From NCBI RefSeq assembly GCF_947500075.1, contig NZ_CANMQS010000009.1, positions 41,177 to 105,176 of the forward strand: DNA of 64,000 nucleotides, given 5' to 3'. Source of the stretch: an uncultured Sulfitobacter sp. GTDB lineage: Bacteria > Pseudomonadota > Alphaproteobacteria > Rhodobacterales > Rhodobacteraceae. Shown here one piece after another: positions 9,229 through 19,139 of this stretch. Both the position numbers and the translations under genes were made by a program. Under the pieces are notes generated by a model. The model did no database searches and was not told the origin of the DNA. It saw nothing but the letters and a program-made list of their open reading frames with translations. How positions within the stretch are numbered: the first letter of the stretch is position 1; each line of letters starts with the position of its first letter.

Positions 9229-10801
9229 GCGCACCGGATATAACGTGTCCTACGATGACGTGGGCGAGGTGCGGATTGATGAAGCCTCTCACGGGGCTGA
9301 TTTGCCGCCGGTTGTCGATGCGCCTGCCGCCGAAGGCATGTGCGGATCGCGCGGCACGCTTGAAGAAGCGGCGCGTTCGGCGGGCAAATCCGATGTGCTG
9401 GATCAATACGCCAAGGATTACCCCAAGGGCCCCCATGATCAGCCGCAGTCGATGTGTCCTGCGTTTGGATCGCTGCGTGTGGGTCTGCGGATGAAGCGCA
9501 CGGCGACGATCCTGAGCGGTTCGGCCTGTTGCGTATATGGTCTGACGTTTGTGTCGCACTTCTATGGCGCGCGGCGTTCCGTTGGATATGTGCCGTTCAA
9601 TTCCGAGACTTTGGTGACCGGCAAGCTGTTCGAAGATATCCGCGAGGCGGTGCACGATGTTGCCGATCCCGCGAAGCTCGACGCGATTGTCGTGACGAAC
9701 CTTTGTGTGCCGACGGCGTCCGGTGTGCCACTGCGGCTGCTGCCCGAAGAGATTGACGGCGTGCGCGTGGTGGGCATCGACGTCCCCGGTTTTGGCATCC
9801 CGACCCACGCAGAAGCCAAGGACGTGCTGGCCGGCGCGATGCTGAATTATGCCCGGCGGGAGATTGAGGCGGGGCCGGTGGCCATGCCCGAAGGCGGTCG
9901 CGCGGATCGTCCGCAGGTCGCCCTGATGGGAGAGATGTTCCCGGCTGATCCAATGATGATTGGCCAGATGCTGGCGCCCATGGGGCTGGGCGCGGGGCCG
10001 GTCGTGCCATGCCGAGAATGGCGTGAGTTGTACGCAGCGCTTGATTGCGGTGTCGCGGCGGCGATCCATCCTTTCTACACCGCGAGTGTGCGGGAGTTTC
10101 AGGCGGCAGGGCGCACTGTTGTCGGCTCTGCCCCCGTGGGCCATGACGGCACCGCCGCGTGGCTGGCGGCGATTGGCGATGCTTACAACATTTCCGCAGA
10201 CAAGATCGCTGCGGCGCAAAACGCCTGCCTGCCTGCGATCAAGGGCGCGCTGGGTGGCGCGCCGATTGACGGGACGATCACGCTCTCGGGCTATGAGGGC
10301 AGCGAATTGCTGGTCGCGCGGCTGATGATCGAAAGCGGTGCGGATGTTCCTTATGTGGGCACGGCCTGTCCCAAGACGGAATGGTCAGCGGCGGATGCGG
10401 AATGGCTTGAAGCGCGCGGTGTGAAAGTGAAGTTCCGTGCGTCACTGGAAGACGATTGCGCTGCGATGGAGGCGATCCAGCCTGATCTGGCAATCGGCAC
10501 CACGCCTGTTGTCCAGAAGGGCAAGGAGCTGGGCATCCCCTCGCTCTATTTCACCAACCTGATTTCCGCGCGGCCCCTGATGGGTGTCGCGGGCGCGGGC
10601 TCCCTGGCGCAGGTGGTGAATGCCGCCATGGCGAACAAGGACCGCATGGATCACATGAAAGCGTTCTTTGAAGGCGTGGGTGCGGGTGACACTGCGGGCG
10701 TCTGGGAAGGCAGCCCGAACGTGCAGCCGCAGTTCCGCGCGCAGAATTTGAAGAAGCTGGAAAAGCAGGCGAGGGCGGCGAAGGCCGCGCAAATGATATG
10801 A
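9221..10801 (+). CDS. bchY: Chlorophyllide reductase subunit BchY
   Basis: NifD-like subunit of chlorophyllide a oxidoreductase. Candidate cluster-ligand cysteines are seen in [15 protein letters not shown] and GSACCVYG. The ATG at 9221 overlaps the bchX end, giving 526 residues, usual for the family. Upstream in-frame starts would lie inside bchX and are unlikely. A 64-base gap follows before bchZ. Confidence 0.94.
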   Translation: MSERTGYNVSYDDVGEVRIDEASHGADLPPVVDAPAAEGMCGSRGTLEEAARSAGKSDVLDQYAKDYPKGPHDQPQSMCPAFGSLRVGLRMKRTATILSGSACCVYGLTFVSHFYGARRSVGYVPFNSETLVTGKLFEDIREAVHDVADPAKLDAIVVTNLCVPTASGVPLRLLPEEIDGVRVVGIDVPGFGIPTHAEAKDVLAGAMLNYARREIEAGPVAMPEGGRADRPQVALMGEMFPADPMMIGQMLAPMGLGAGPVVPCREWRELYAALDCGVAAAIHPFYTASVREFQAAGRTVVGSAPVGHDGTAAWLAAIGDAYNISADKIAAAQNACLPAIKGALGGAPIDGTITLSGYEGSELLVARLMIESGADVPYVGTACPKTEWSAADAEWLEARGVKVKFRASLEDDCAAMEAIQPDLAIGTTPVVQKGKELGIPSLYFTNLISARPLMGVAGAGSLAQVVNAAMANKDRMDHMKAFFEGVGAGDTAGVWEGSPNVQPQFRAQNLKKLEKQARAAKAAQMI

Positions 10802-10865
10802 GCGGCGCGTTTCATCATATCCCCGCCGTAGGGTGTGCATTCATGCGCACCAAGGCAGGTGCCCA

Positions 10866-12329
10866 ATGCTAGTCCAGGACCACGACCGCGCAGGCGGATA
10901 TTGGGGCGCAGTTTATGCCTTCTGTGCGACCAAGGGTTTGCAGGTGGTGATCGACGGCCCCGTGGGCTGCGAAAACCTGCCCGTCACATCCGTTTTGCAT
11001 TACACCGATGCTTTGCCACCGCATGAGTTACCCATCGTGGTCACCGGTCTGGGCGAAGGTGAGATGGGATCAGGCACCGAAGAGGCGATGAAACGCGCCT
11101 GGGAAACGCTTGATCCCGCGTTGCCAGCGGTGGTTGTGACCGGGTCGATTGCGGAGATGATTGGCGGTGGGGTGACCCCGCAAGGCACCAACATTCAACG
11201 TTTCCTGCCGCGCACCATTGATGAAGATCAGTGGGAGAGTGCGGACCGCGCGATGACGTGGATCTTTACCGAGTTCGGCATGACCAAGGGCCGGATGCCG
11301 CCCGAGAAGAAACGCGAGGAGGGCGCCGCCCCCCGCGTCAATATCCTCGGGCCGATGTATGGCACGTTCAACATGCCCTCCGATCTGGCGGAAATCCGTC
11401 GGTTGGTTGAGGGGATAGGCGCAGAGGTCAACATGGTGATGCCGCTGGGCAGCCATGTGTCAGAGATGCGCGGGCTGGTGAATGCGGATGTGAACATCTG
11501 CATGTACCGCGAGTTTGGTCGGGGCTTGTGCGAAGTGCTGGGCAAGCCCTATCTGCAAGCGCCCGTTGGAATCGAGTCGACCACGAAATTCCTGCGTAAG
11601 CTGGGTGAACTCACGGGCCTTGATCCCGAGCCGTTTATTGAGCGCGAAAAGCACTCCACCATCAAACCCGTCTGGGATTTGTGGCGGTCGGTGACGCAGG
11701 ACTTCTTTGCGACCGCCTCCTTCGGGATTGTGGCCAATGAAACCTATGCGCGCGGTATCCGCAATTTCCTTGAGAATGATCTGGGTCTGCCCTGCGCCTT
11801 TGCGGTTGCCCGCACACGCGGCAAGAAGACCGACAATGATCAGGTCCGCGCGATGGTGCACGAAAAGCGCCCGCTGATCCTGATGGGGTCGATCAATGAA
11901 AAGATGTATCTGGCGGAGATGAAATCGGGCTTTGGCCCGGCGCCCACCTTTATTCCTGCGTCCTTCCCCGGTGCTGCCATCCGGCGCGCAACGGGCACGC
12001 CTTTCATGGGCTACGCAGGTGCGACTTATCTGGTGCAGGAGGTTTGCAATAGCCTCTTTGATGCACTGTTTCACATACTACCGTTGGGGTCTGAGATGGA
12101 TGCGACCCCGGCGACACCAACCCCGCTCAAGCGGGATTTCCCCTGGGATGCGGATGCCCAGGCCAAGCTGGACGAAATTGTTGCCAGCCATCCGATCCTG
12201 ACACGTATTTCCGCCGCCAAGACCCTGCGCGACGCTGCTGAAAAAGCAGCGCTTGATGCGGGTGCTGAACGGGTGGTTCTGGAATGCGTCGAGGGACTTC
12301 AACCAGCTTCGGGAGGAGCCAAAACATGA
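10866..12329 (+). CDS. bchZ: Chlorophyllide reductase subunit BchZ
   Basis: NifK-like partner of BchY. The N-terminal [19 protein letters not shown] and the cluster cysteine in GPVGCENLP are typical. The start at ATG 10866 matches the family N terminus, although an in-frame ATG at 10833 exists; 487 residues result. The stop overlaps the pufQ ATG (ATGA), tying bacteriochlorophyll synthesis to the puf operon. puf promoters often lie within the bchZ 3' end; I did not identify one. Confidence 0.94.
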   Translation: MLVQDHDRAGGYWGAVYAFCATKGLQVVIDGPVGCENLPVTSVLHYTDALPPHELPIVVTGLGEGEMGSGTEEAMKRAWETLDPALPAVVVTGSIAEMIGGGVTPQGTNIQRFLPRTIDEDQWESADRAMTWIFTEFGMTKGRMPPEKKREEGAAPRVNILGPMYGTFNMPSDLAEIRRLVEGIGAEVNMVMPLGSHVSEMRGLVNADVNICMYREFGRGLCEVLGKPYLQAPVGIESTTKFLRKLGELTGLDPEPFIEREKHSTIKPVWDLWRSVTQDFFATASFGIVANETYARGIRNFLENDLGLPCAFAVARTRGKKTDNDQVRAMVHEKRPLILMGSINEKMYLAEMKSGFGPAPTFIPASFPGAAIRRATGTPFMGYAGATYLVQEVCNSLFDALFHILPLGSEMDATPATPTPLKRDFPWDADAQAKLDEIVASHPILTRISAAKTLRDAAEKAALDAGAERVVLECVEGLQPASGGAKT

Positions 12330-12562
12330 CCGATATCAGCAGCGACCAAAGCGTTGCGCGCACACCCGCGCGCCACCGCAGCGTCCCCAACATGCGCGAA
12401 TACTACGTCTATTTCGCCGTGATCTTCGTGGCGACGCTGCCCTTGAGTTTCCTGACATGGGGCTTGAGCGCCGCGCGCCGGATGGAGTTGCCCGAAAAGG
12501 GCCCCATCAAGGCCGCCTGGAGCCAGGCCCAGATCATCACCCCGCGCATCTTTTCCGCGTGA
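12326..12562 (+). CDS. pufQ: PufQ protein
   Basis: Small membrane protein (78 residues) at the head of the puf operon, implicated in bacteriochlorophyll supply or complex assembly. The sequence has a basic N terminus, one hydrophobic segment around residues 24-43 and a short C-terminal tail, as in other PufQ proteins. The ATG overlaps the bchZ stop and follows a GGGAGGAG ribosome site. Recognised mainly by position and by the [14 protein letters not shown] pattern. Confidence 0.85.
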   Translation: MTDISSDQSVARTPARHRSVPNMREYYVYFAVIFVATLPLSFLTWGLSAARRMELPEKGPIKAAWSQAQIITPRIFSA

Positions 12563-12606
12563 GGCAAACATACCGTTTCGGGTGACCGTCACGGACAACA
12601 GGTTCG

Positions 12607-12679
12607 CCACTCCCCCCCGGAGTGGTGGATTAGGGCAGGGGATGAGCCCCTGTCGTAACCCGGCCGCGGGGGGCGCGGC
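12607..12679 (+). other. Three consecutive hairpins in the pufQ-pufB leader
   Basis: Three perfect stems lie in a row: CCACTCC/GGAGTGG (12607-12613 with 12619-12625), CAGGGG/CCCCTG (12636-12641 with 12647-12652) and GCCGCG/CGCGGC (12663-12668 with 12674-12679), each with a five-base loop. None is followed by a T tract, so they look like RNA processing or stability elements rather than terminators. The pufQ-pufB region is a known site of mRNA processing in Rhodobacter. Confidence 0.65.
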
Positions 12680-12706
12680 GTCGGCACTTTTTCTGAGGAG
12701 AAAAAC

Positions 12707-12865
12707 ATGGCTGATAAAAATGACCTGTCCTTCACAGGTTTGACAGACGAGCAAGCGCAGGAGCTGCACTCAGTCTACATGAGCGGGTTCACGATCTTCA
12801 CGATCGTGGCCGTTGTCGCGCATGTGCTGACGTACATCAAACTGCCCTGGTTCTCCTGGGGCTGA
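12707..12865 (+). CDS. pufB: Light-harvesting 1 beta polypeptide PufB
   Basis: Inner-membrane antenna polypeptide of 52 residues that binds bacteriochlorophyll in the LH1 ring. It has a polar N terminus ([19 protein letters not shown]), one transmembrane helix with the bacteriochlorophyll-ligand His in AVVAHVL, and the C-terminal LPWFSWG hydrogen-bonding region. A GAGGAG ribosome site precedes the ATG. pufA follows 15 bases later. Confidence 0.95.
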   Translation: MADKNDLSFTGLTDEQAQELHSVYMSGFTIFTIVAVVAHVLTYIKLPWFSWG

Positions 12866-12880
12866 TAGGAGCATATCGAC

Positions 12881-13048
12881 ATGGCACAGTTTTACAAAAT
12901 CTGGCTGATCTTCGACCCGCGTCGCGTTTTCGTGGCGCAGGGCGTGTTCCTGTTCCTGCTGGCGGCGATGATTCATCTCGTCCTGCTCAGCAACCCGGAA
13001 ACAAACTGGTTCGACCGCGCCTTTGGTGCGGCTGAAGCAGCGGAGTAA
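12881..13048 (+). CDS. pufA: Light-harvesting 1 alpha polypeptide PufA
   Basis: LH1 alpha polypeptide of 55 residues. The typical start [21 protein letters not shown] is followed by one membrane helix with the bacteriochlorophyll ligand His in [11 protein letters not shown] and the conserved W of ETNWFD. A ribosome site (AGGAG) lies just upstream. A strong hairpin follows the gene, which in relatives protects the pufBA message so that antenna outnumbers reaction centre. Confidence 0.95.
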   Translation: MAQFYKIWLIFDPRRVFVAQGVFLFLLAAMIHLVLLSNPETNWFDRAFGAAEAAE

Positions 13049-13068
13049 TCGGACTGCAAGAAAACGCA

Positions 13069-13099
13069 GCGGGCGGACTGGTGTCACGCCGCCGCCCGC
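13069..13099 (+). other. pufA-pufL intercistronic hairpin
   Basis: Perfect 8-bp stem GCGGGCGG/CCGCCCGC (13069-13076 with 13092-13099). Further downstream, GCGCCG (near 13125) and CGGCGC (near 13156) could pair around an inner GGCC/GGCC stem. In Rhodobacter, hairpins at this place block 3' decay of pufBA mRNA and set the antenna to reaction-centre ratio; the same role is inferred here. Confidence 0.75.
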
Positions 13100-13175
13100 A
13101 GCAACCCGAAATCATTCACGTGCGCGCCGCACCGGGCCTTTGGCCTGTGGTTGTCGGCGCAAGAGGAGTAAGAAG

Positions 13176-14009
13176 ATGGCTCAGCTCAGCTTCGAAAGAA
13201 AATACCGGGTCCGAGGTGGGACATTGGTTGGCGGTGATCTGTTCGACTTCTGGGTAGGCCCCTTCTATGTCGGCTTTTTCGGCGTCACGACGTTCTTTTT
13301 TGCCGCGCTCGGCACCATCCTGATCTTTTACGGGGCGGCGCTGGGTGATACCTGGAACCCCTGGTTGATCTCAATCAATCCCCCCAGCCTTGAAGTGGGC
13401 CTTGGCATGGCGCCGCTGGCCGAAGGCGGGCTTTGGCAGATCATCACGATGTGCGCGACGCTGGCGTTTGTCAGCTGGGCGCTCAGGGAGGTGGAAATCT
13501 GCCGCAAGCTGGGGATGGGGTATCATGTGCCCTTCGCCTTCAGTGTTGCGATCCTGGCCTATGTCACGCTGGTGATCATCCGGCCGGTGCTGATGGGGGC
13601 CTGGGGACACGGATTTCCTTACGGCATCTTCAGCCACCTCGATTGGGTGAACAACGTCGGCTATGCCTACGGCAACTTCCACTACAACCCCGCGCATATG
13701 GTCGCGATCACCTTCTTCTTCACCACCTGTCTGGCGCTTGCGCTGCACGGCTCGCTGGTTTTGTCGGCGGTCAACACCGGTGGCAAGGAAAACAAGATCG
13801 TCACACCCGATCACGAGGACACCTATTTCCGCGATCTGATCGGCTATTCGATCGGGCCACTCGGCATTCACCGTCTGGGTCTGTTCCTGGCGCTGCAAGC
13901 CGGTCTGTGGAGCGCGATCTGTATCGTCATCTCCGGCACGATCTGGTTCGACCAATGGTCAGCCTGGTGGGATTGGTACGCCGAATTGCCCTGGTGGGCG
14001 GATCTGTAA
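13176..14009 (+). CDS. pufL: Photosynthetic reaction centre L subunit
   Basis: Core membrane subunit of the type II reaction centre, 277 residues. The N terminus [19 protein letters not shown] pattern (here [15 protein letters not shown]) and the conserved His residues in the fourth and fifth helix regions (bacteriochlorophyll and non-haem iron ligands) are visible in the SHLDW, FHYNPAH and LHGSL stretches. I use the ATG at 13176 after an AGAGGAG site; an in-frame start at 13023 overlaps pufA and is rejected. Confidence 0.97.
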   Translation: MAQLSFERKYRVRGGTLVGGDLFDFWVGPFYVGFFGVTTFFFAALGTILIFYGAALGDTWNPWLISINPPSLEVGLGMAPLAEGGLWQIITMCATLAFVSWALREVEICRKLGMGYHVPFAFSVAILAYVTLVIIRPVLMGAWGHGFPYGIFSHLDWVNNVGYAYGNFHYNPAHMVAITFFFTTCLALALHGSLVLSAVNTGGKENKIVTPDHEDTYFRDLIGYSIGPLGIHRLGLFLALQAGLWSAICIVISGTIWFDQWSAWWDWYAELPWWADL

Positions 14010-14023
14010 GAGGGATATGAAAA

Positions 14024-14950
14024 ATGGCTGAATATCAAAATATCTTCACGCAGGTTCAGGTGCAGGGCCCCCCGGAAATGGGGGTCGACCCTGACGGTCT
14101 GCTGGACCGCGAACGGACCAGGAAGGCGGGTTTTTCAAGCCTTGCGGGTCTGATTGGCAACGCACAGTTGGGGCCGATCTATCTTGGCACCTTCGGGGTT
14201 GTGTCGCTGGCGACCGGGTTCTTGTGGTTCTTTATCGTCGGCATGAACTTCTGGTGGCAGGTGGATTATTCACCCGCTTTGTTCATGCGCGAACTTTTCT
14301 GGATGGCGCTTGAGCCACCGGCAGAGGAATACGGGCTGGGCTTTGCCCCGCTGGATGAAGGGGGATGGTGGATCATCGCCAGCTTCTTCCTGCTGGTTTC
14401 GGTGATCAGCTGGTGGATCCGGACCTACCTGCGCGCCGAAGAGCTGGGCATGGGCAAACACGTCAGCTGGGCTTTTGCTTCTGCGATCTGGTTGTTCCTT
14501 GTGCTGGGTCTGTTCCGGCCCATCCTGATGGGCAGCTGGTCAGAGGCGGTGCCCTACGGCATTTTCCCGCACCTTGACTGGACGAACCTGTTTTCGCTGA
14601 CTTATGGCAACCTGTTCTACAATCCGTTCCACGCGTTGAGCATTGTGTTCCTTTATGGCTCTGCCCTGCTGTTTGCGATGCATGGCGCGACGATCCTTGC
14701 CGTCAGCCGCTATGGCGGTGAGCGGGAGATCGAACAGATCGTGGACCGCGGCACGGCTTCGGAACGGGCGGCCTTGTTCTGGAGATGGACCATGGGGTTC
14801 AACGCCACGATGGAGGGCATTCACCGCTGGGCATGGTGGTTTGCGGTTCTCACGACGCTCACGGGCGGCATCGGGATCCTGCTGACCGGCACGGTTGTCG
14901 ACAATTGGTTCATCTGGGCCCAGGAACACGGCTACGCGCCGCTTGATTGA
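14024..14950 (+). CDS. pufM: Photosynthetic reaction centre M subunit
   Basis: Partner of PufL in the reaction-centre heterodimer, 308 residues and of normal length. It starts with the conserved [18 protein letters not shown] and shows the FPHLDWTN and [10 protein letters not shown] stretches with pigment and iron ligand histidines plus the [10 protein letters not shown] helix near the quinone site. It lies 14 bases after pufL with its own ribosome site. No pufC (tetrahaem cytochrome) gene follows; pufX does. Confidence 0.97.
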   Translation: MAEYQNIFTQVQVQGPPEMGVDPDGLLDRERTRKAGFSSLAGLIGNAQLGPIYLGTFGVVSLATGFLWFFIVGMNFWWQVDYSPALFMRELFWMALEPPAEEYGLGFAPLDEGGWWIIASFFLLVSVISWWIRTYLRAEELGMGKHVSWAFASAIWLFLVLGLFRPILMGSWSEAVPYGIFPHLDWTNLFSLTYGNLFYNPFHALSIVFLYGSALLFAMHGATILAVSRYGGEREIEQIVDRGTASERAALFWRWTMGFNATMEGIHRWAWWFAVLTTLTGGIGILLTGTVVDNWFIWAQEHGYAPLD

Positions 14951-14964
14951 GAAGGAAAGAGACC

Positions 14965-15204
14965 ATGAGTGACAACAACGACTATCTGCGCACCGGCGAT
15001 CAAACCTTCCGACTGCGGGCTGACGTCTTTCTGCTGATGATGAAGGGCGCGGGCTATGCCGCAATCGTCTGTGTGGGGTTCGGATTGTTCATGTGGGCCT
15101 TGTACGGAATTGGCCTGCTGTTGCCGGATGAGGCCCGCGAGGCGGATGATCCGACACCGTTCTCCGCCTATGAGGCACCCCTCGCGGATACCACACGCAC
15201 CTGA
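14965..15204 (+). CDS. pufX: PufX, LH1-RC core complex protein
   Basis: Single-helix membrane protein of 79 residues that in Rhodobacter leaves a gap in the LH1 ring for quinone exchange. The hallmark MMKGAG lies at the start of the membrane helix (around residues 26-31), in the same context as Rhodobacter PufX, with a Gly-rich helix after it. The position right behind pufM supports the call. The sequence is divergent outside this motif, as is usual for PufX. I use the ATG at 14965 after AAGGAAAGAG. Confidence 0.88.
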   Translation: MSDNNDYLRTGDQTFRLRADVFLLMMKGAGYAAIVCVGFGLFMWALYGIGLLLPDEAREADDPTPFSAYEAPLADTTRT

Positions 15205-15277
15205 GAGATTGGCAGGGCCACCCTTGGCCCCGCCCCGCCTTTCGGATCGACCATGTCCCTTGGTTTGATCCGGAAAC

Positions 15278-15299
15278 GTCAGGAAGAGGCTTTCCTGAC
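15278..15299 (+). other. Hairpin between pufX and dxs
   Basis: Perfect 8-bp stem GTCAGGAA/TTCCTGAC with a six-base loop, in the 209-base gap between pufX and dxs. There is no T tract, so it is more likely an mRNA 3'-end stabiliser or processing element than an intrinsic terminator. No gene is visible in the rest of the gap. Confidence 0.5.
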
Positions 15300-15413
15300 A
15301 CGTCCTGTTGGCTACGGGAGGCAGAAGGGGCCCGACCGCTTGCGGTTCTGGTTCCTTCTGCACCCGCGGCCAACAGACTCCCTCTTTTTACCAAGACCGA
15401 GGAGCCTGCCGCC

Positions 15414-17330
15414 ATGCCCGCCACAGACACCCCCCGCAAAACGCCGTTTCTGGACCGTGTGAACACGCCCGCCGATATGCGCGGCATGTCGGTTGCTGAT
15501 CTGAAACATCTGTCGGATGAGCTGCGCAGTGAGGTGGTGGAGGCGGTTGCCCAGACAGGTGGCCATCTGGGTTCATCGCTGGGTGTGGTGGAGCTGACGG
15601 TTGCCCTGCATGCGGTTTTCGACACGCCGCATGACAAGCTGATCTGGGATGTGGGGCATCAGTGTTACCCGCACAAGGTGCTGACCGGACGGCGCGACCG
15701 GATGCACAGCCTGCGGCAGGAGGGGGGGATTTCCGGTTTCACGAAACGCAGCGAATCTGAATACGATCCCTTTGGTGCCGCCCATAGCTCCACCTCGATC
15801 TCGGCGGCGTTGGGGTTCACGCTGGGGCGTGATCTGGGGCAGAACACGGGCGATGCGATTGCGGTGATTGGCGATGGGTCGATCAGTGCGGGCATGGCCT
15901 ATGAGGCGATGAACAACGCAGGCGCCGAAGGGCGGCGGATGTTCGTGATCCTCAATGACAACGAGATGAGCATCGCGCCCCCGGTAGGGGCGATGTCGAA
16001 GTATCTTTCGGGTCTTTATGGCTCCCCCCTGGGGCAATTGCAGCAGGTTGCCGAAGGGTTCGAGGCCGCGCTGCCCGGTCCCCTGCGCGATCACGCCAAA
16101 CGCGCGCGGCAATTGGTGACGGGGGCCGTGGGTGCGCAGGGCACGCTGTTTGAAGAGCTGGGGTTTCAGTATGTCGGGCCGATCAACGGGCACGATATGG
16201 AGCAGCTGGTGGCGGTGTTGCGCGCGGCACGGGCGCGGGCGACGGGACCGGTGTTGATCCATTGCTGCACGGTGAAGGGCAAGGGCTATGCCCCCGCAGA
16301 ACAGTCAGCGGACAAATATCACGGTGTCGGCAAATTCACTGTCGAAAGCGGGGTGCAGGCCAAGAAGCAACCCAATGCCCCAAGCTACACAAAGATCTTT
16401 GGCCAGACACTGACTGATCTGGCAGATACCGACAGCCGGATCGTTGGCATCACCGCCGCGATGCCGGGTGGCACGGGCATGGACATTTTTGGCGCGAAAC
16501 ATCCCAAGCGGATGTTTGATGTGGGCATTGCCGAACAGCATGGCGTGACCTTTGCGGCTGGCATGGCGGCTTCCGGGCTGCGGCCGTTCTGTGCGATCTA
16601 TTCGACCTTCCTGCAACGGGGGTATGATCAGGTGGTGCATGACGTGGCTTTGCAAAACCTGCCCGTGCGTTTTGCGATTGACCGGGCGGGTCTGGTGGGC
16701 GCCGACGGCGCGACACACGCAGGTGCGTTTGATGTGGGATACCTGACTGCACTGCCAAACATGACGGTGATGGCGGCCGCGGATGAAGCGGAGCTGATGC
16801 ATATGGTGGCCACAGCGGTGGCGCATGACAGCGGGCCGATTGCCTTCCGCTATCCCCGCGGCGAAGGGGAGGGCGTGCCCCTGCCTGACCGCGGTGAGGT
16901 GCTGGAGATTGGCAAGGGCCGGGTGATGTTTGAAGGCACCGACGTGGCGATCCTGTCCTTCGGGGCGCATCTGGGTGAGAGCCTGAAAGCGGCTGCGCTT
17001 CTGGAGGAACGCGGTGTTTCCGTCACGCTGGCCGACGCGCGGTTCGCCAAGCCGCTGGACCGGGAATTGCTGCACCGTCTGGCGCGGACGCACAAGGCGC
17101 TGATCACCATTGAACAAGGTGCACGCGGCGGGTTCGGCGCGATGGTTCTGCATGATCTGGCGGGCGAAGGGTTGCTGGACGGCAATCTGGCTGTGCGGAC
17201 GATGACCTTGCCGGACAAGTTCATTGATCAGGCCGCACCCGATGCGATGTATGCCGAGGCGGGCATGACCGCGACCGATATTGCCGCAACGGCGATGCAG
17301 GCCGTGGGCGTCCGGGCAGAGACGTCCTGA
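15414..17330 (+). CDS. dxs: 1-deoxy-D-xylulose-5-phosphate synthase
   Basis: Thiamine-diphosphate enzyme joining pyruvate and glyceraldehyde 3-phosphate, entry step of the MEP isoprenoid pathway. The 638 residues show the TPP motif [15 protein letters not shown] around residue 150, the [13 protein letters not shown] segment with the catalytic Glu, and the transketolase C-terminal domain. Location behind pufX is typical of Rhodobacter-type clusters and couples precursor supply to pigment demand. Confidence 0.97.
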   Translation: MPATDTPRKTPFLDRVNTPADMRGMSVADLKHLSDELRSEVVEAVAQTGGHLGSSLGVVELTVALHAVFDTPHDKLIWDVGHQCYPHKVLTGRRDRMHSLRQEGGISGFTKRSESEYDPFGAAHSSTSISAALGFTLGRDLGQNTGDAIAVIGDGSISAGMAYEAMNNAGAEGRRMFVILNDNEMSIAPPVGAMSKYLSGLYGSPLGQLQQVAEGFEAALPGPLRDHAKRARQLVTGAVGAQGTLFEELGFQYVGPINGHDMEQLVAVLRAARARATGPVLIHCCTVKGKGYAPAEQSADKYHGVGKFTVESGVQAKKQPNAPSYTKIFGQTLTDLADTDSRIVGITAAMPGGTGMDIFGAKHPKRMFDVGIAEQHGVTFAAGMAASGLRPFCAIYSTFLQRGYDQVVHDVALQNLPVRFAIDRAGLVGADGATHAGAFDVGYLTALPNMTVMAAADEAELMHMVATAVAHDSGPIAFRYPRGEGEGVPLPDRGEVLEIGKGRVMFEGTDVAILSFGAHLGESLKAAALLEERGVSVTLADARFAKPLDRELLHRLARTHKALITIEQGARGGFGAMVLHDLAGEGLLDGNLAVRTMTLPDKFIDQAAPDAMYAEAGMTATDIAATAMQAVGVRAETS

Positions 17331-17331
17331 C

Positions 17332-17380
17332 CCTGTGCGGCACAGGCGGGGGATGCCGCCCCAGACTGTTCTCGGAACAG
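17332..17380. terminator. Possible bidirectional termination region dxs/idi
   Basis: Between the convergent dxs and idi genes lie small stems: CCTGTGC/GCACAGG type (17332-17346) and CTGTTC/GAACAG with loop TCG (17366-17380). Neither has a clear T tract, so the call as terminator is tentative. Confidence 0.4.
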
Positions 17381-17386
17381 GCGTGA

Positions 17387-17938
17387 TCAGATTTCCAGGG
17401 GTTGGCCCAGGATCATATCCGCGTGCTGATCCAGATAGATGCGCAGCCAGGGCGTAAAGGCCTCCGGCGTTTGCGCGATTTCTGCGGCGAGCTCTTGCGG
17501 CGTGATCCAGCGGGTGGCCATGACCTCTTCGGGGTTTGGGGCCATCGCCATGTCTTCGGCGGCTTCGGCCAGATAGACCTCCACCACTTCATGTTCGATC
17601 ATGTCCGGCCCGACAGCGGCGCGGTATTCGACCTGTCCGCGGTGCAACAGGTTCAGCCCGGTGATCCCCAGCTCTTCGTTCACGCGGCGGTGCGCGCAAT
17701 CTGTCGGGTCTTCGTCCCAGGCGGGATGGGTGCAACAGGTGTTCGCCCAGAGCCCCGGTGTATGGTATTTGCACAGCGCGCGCTGCTGGATCAGGATCGA
17801 CCCGTGTCGCATGACAAAGACAGACACGGCAAGGTGGCGCAGACCGCGCTGGTGGGCCGCCAGTTTCTCAACCGGGGTCAAGGTGCCATCCACCCACGCG
17901 GGGATCATGATGTTTGTGGGTGTCATACTGCCGTCCAT
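17387..17938 (-). CDS. idi: Isopentenyl-diphosphate delta-isomerase, type 1
   Basis: Nudix-family enzyme interconverting IPP and DMAPP. Visible features are the catalytic Cys in WANTCCTHP, the RRVNEELGI Nudix-like helix, and metal-ligand histidines and glutamates along the fold. Length is 183 residues. The ATG at 17938 follows a GGGGGAAACACC leader; a second in-frame ATG lies four codons in. It is the last gene of the bchG-lhaA-bchP-idi operon, 18 bases after bchP. Confidence 0.95.
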   Translation of the reverse strand: MDGSMTPTNIMIPAWVDGTLTPVEKLAAHQRGLRHLAVSVFVMRHGSILIQQRALCKYHTPGLWANTCCTHPAWDEDPTDCAHRRVNEELGITGLNLLHRGQVEYRAAVGPDMIEHEVVEVYLAEAAEDMAMAPNPEEVMATRWITPQELAAEIAQTPEAFTPWLRIYLDQHADMILGQPLEI

Positions 17939-17956
17939 GGTGTTTCCCCCAATCTG

Positions 17957-19135
17957 TCAGACGCGGGTCTCTGACACCAGACCGGACAGATGCGCAAGGT
18001 TCTTGATGCCGATCTTGAGGTGCGCCATGGGCCGTGCCTTGACCAGTTTCTTGTTCATATAGGCTTCAAACGTCAGCCGCTGCACGTCGACATCATGGCA
18101 GAGCGAGACGAAGCGTTCGCGGCGGGCATCAGACCGGTAATAGGCGTTCTGCATGGCACCAAGGACACGGAAGACCTGTTTGTGTTCGCGCATGAAGAGC
18201 TTGCGGGCCAGTGTCAGATCGCGGGCCCGGCCGGAGGTCAGGCAGGCCGAAGCAGCCGTTGCCGCAACCTGTCCGCCAACCATGGCGTAATAGATCCCTT
18301 CCCCGGAAGAGGGGGCGACAACGCCGGCGGCATCGCCTGCCAGCACCACGTCACGTCCGTTGTCCCATTTGTCCAGCGGTTTGAGCGGGATGGGCGCCCC
18401 TTCGCGGCGGATCGTCTTGCAGTTTTCCAGACCTGACGCGAGGCGCAGTTCTGCCGTGGCTTTCTTGAGGTCCACACCATCAAGGCCGGTGCCCATGCCG
18501 ACGCTGGCGGATTTGCCATGGGGGAACACCCAGCCATAGAAGTCCGGAGAAATCGCGCCGTCATAGATCACGTCGCAGCGTTTGGGGTCATAGTCTGGCG
18601 TCGGTTCGGGCGCTTCGATGATTTCGTGATAGGCAATCACATAGGGAATGGTGTCACCGCCGGGCACTTCGGCCCGCGCCACGTTTGAACGCGCACCATC
18701 CGCGCCTATGATCAGCTTGGTGGTCAGGCGTTTGGTGTCCGAACTGCCCTTGTCACGGTAGACGACATGGGTGCCCTGATCGTCGCGTTCAATCGCGGTG
18801 AAGGTCCCCACGATATACTCGGCACCCGCATCCGAAGCGCGCTTGCGCAGGAAAGCGTCGAAGAATTCACGGTCGACCATACCGACATATCCGTTCTCAA
18901 TCGGGATATCGACCTGTCGCTGGGTGGGGGAGATCATGCGTGCGGTATTGATGCGGGCGACGATTTCGCTGTCGGGGATGTTGAAATCCGTGACCAGCCG
19001 TGGCGGGATGGCGCCGCCACAGGGCTTGATCCGCCCCTCCCGGTCCAGGAGGGCAACCTTGTGCCCGGACCGGACCAGTTCGAGCGCGGCGGTGGCGCCT
19101 GATGGTCCGCCTCCTACAACAACGACATCATACAT
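17957..19135 (-). CDS. bchP: Geranylgeranyl reductase BchP
   Basis: FAD-dependent reductase that saturates the geranylgeranyl tail of bacteriochlorophyll to phytyl. The N terminus MYDVVVVGGGPSGATAALEL is the dinucleotide fold, followed by KPCGGAIPPRL and the C-terminal GDAAGVVAPSSGEGIYYAM flavin motif. The ATG at 19135 is chosen because the fold begins immediately; 392 residues result. It lies four bases after the upstream pucC-like gene. Confidence 0.95.
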   Translation of the reverse strand: MYDVVVVGGGPSGATAALELVRSGHKVALLDREGRIKPCGGAIPPRLVTDFNIPDSEIVARINTARMISPTQRQVDIPIENGYVGMVDREFFDAFLRKRASDAGAEYIVGTFTAIERDDQGTHVVYRDKGSSDTKRLTTKLIIGADGARSNVARAEVPGGDTIPYVIAYHEIIEAPEPTPDYDPKRCDVIYDGAISPDFYGWVFPHGKSASVGMGTGLDGVDLKKATAELRLASGLENCKTIRREGAPIPLKPLDKWDNGRDVVLAGDAAGVVAPSSGEGIYYAMVGGQVAATAASACLTSGRARDLTLARKLFMREHKQVFRVLGAMQNAYYRSDARRERFVSLCHDVDVQRLTFEAYMNKKLVKARPMAHLKIGIKNLAHLSGLVSETRV

Positions 19136-19139
19136 ATGT

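Noticed and set aside
15278..15299. Hairpin after pufX as an intrinsic terminator of the puf operon
   Set aside because: No T tract follows; recorded as a possible stabilising or processing hairpin instead.
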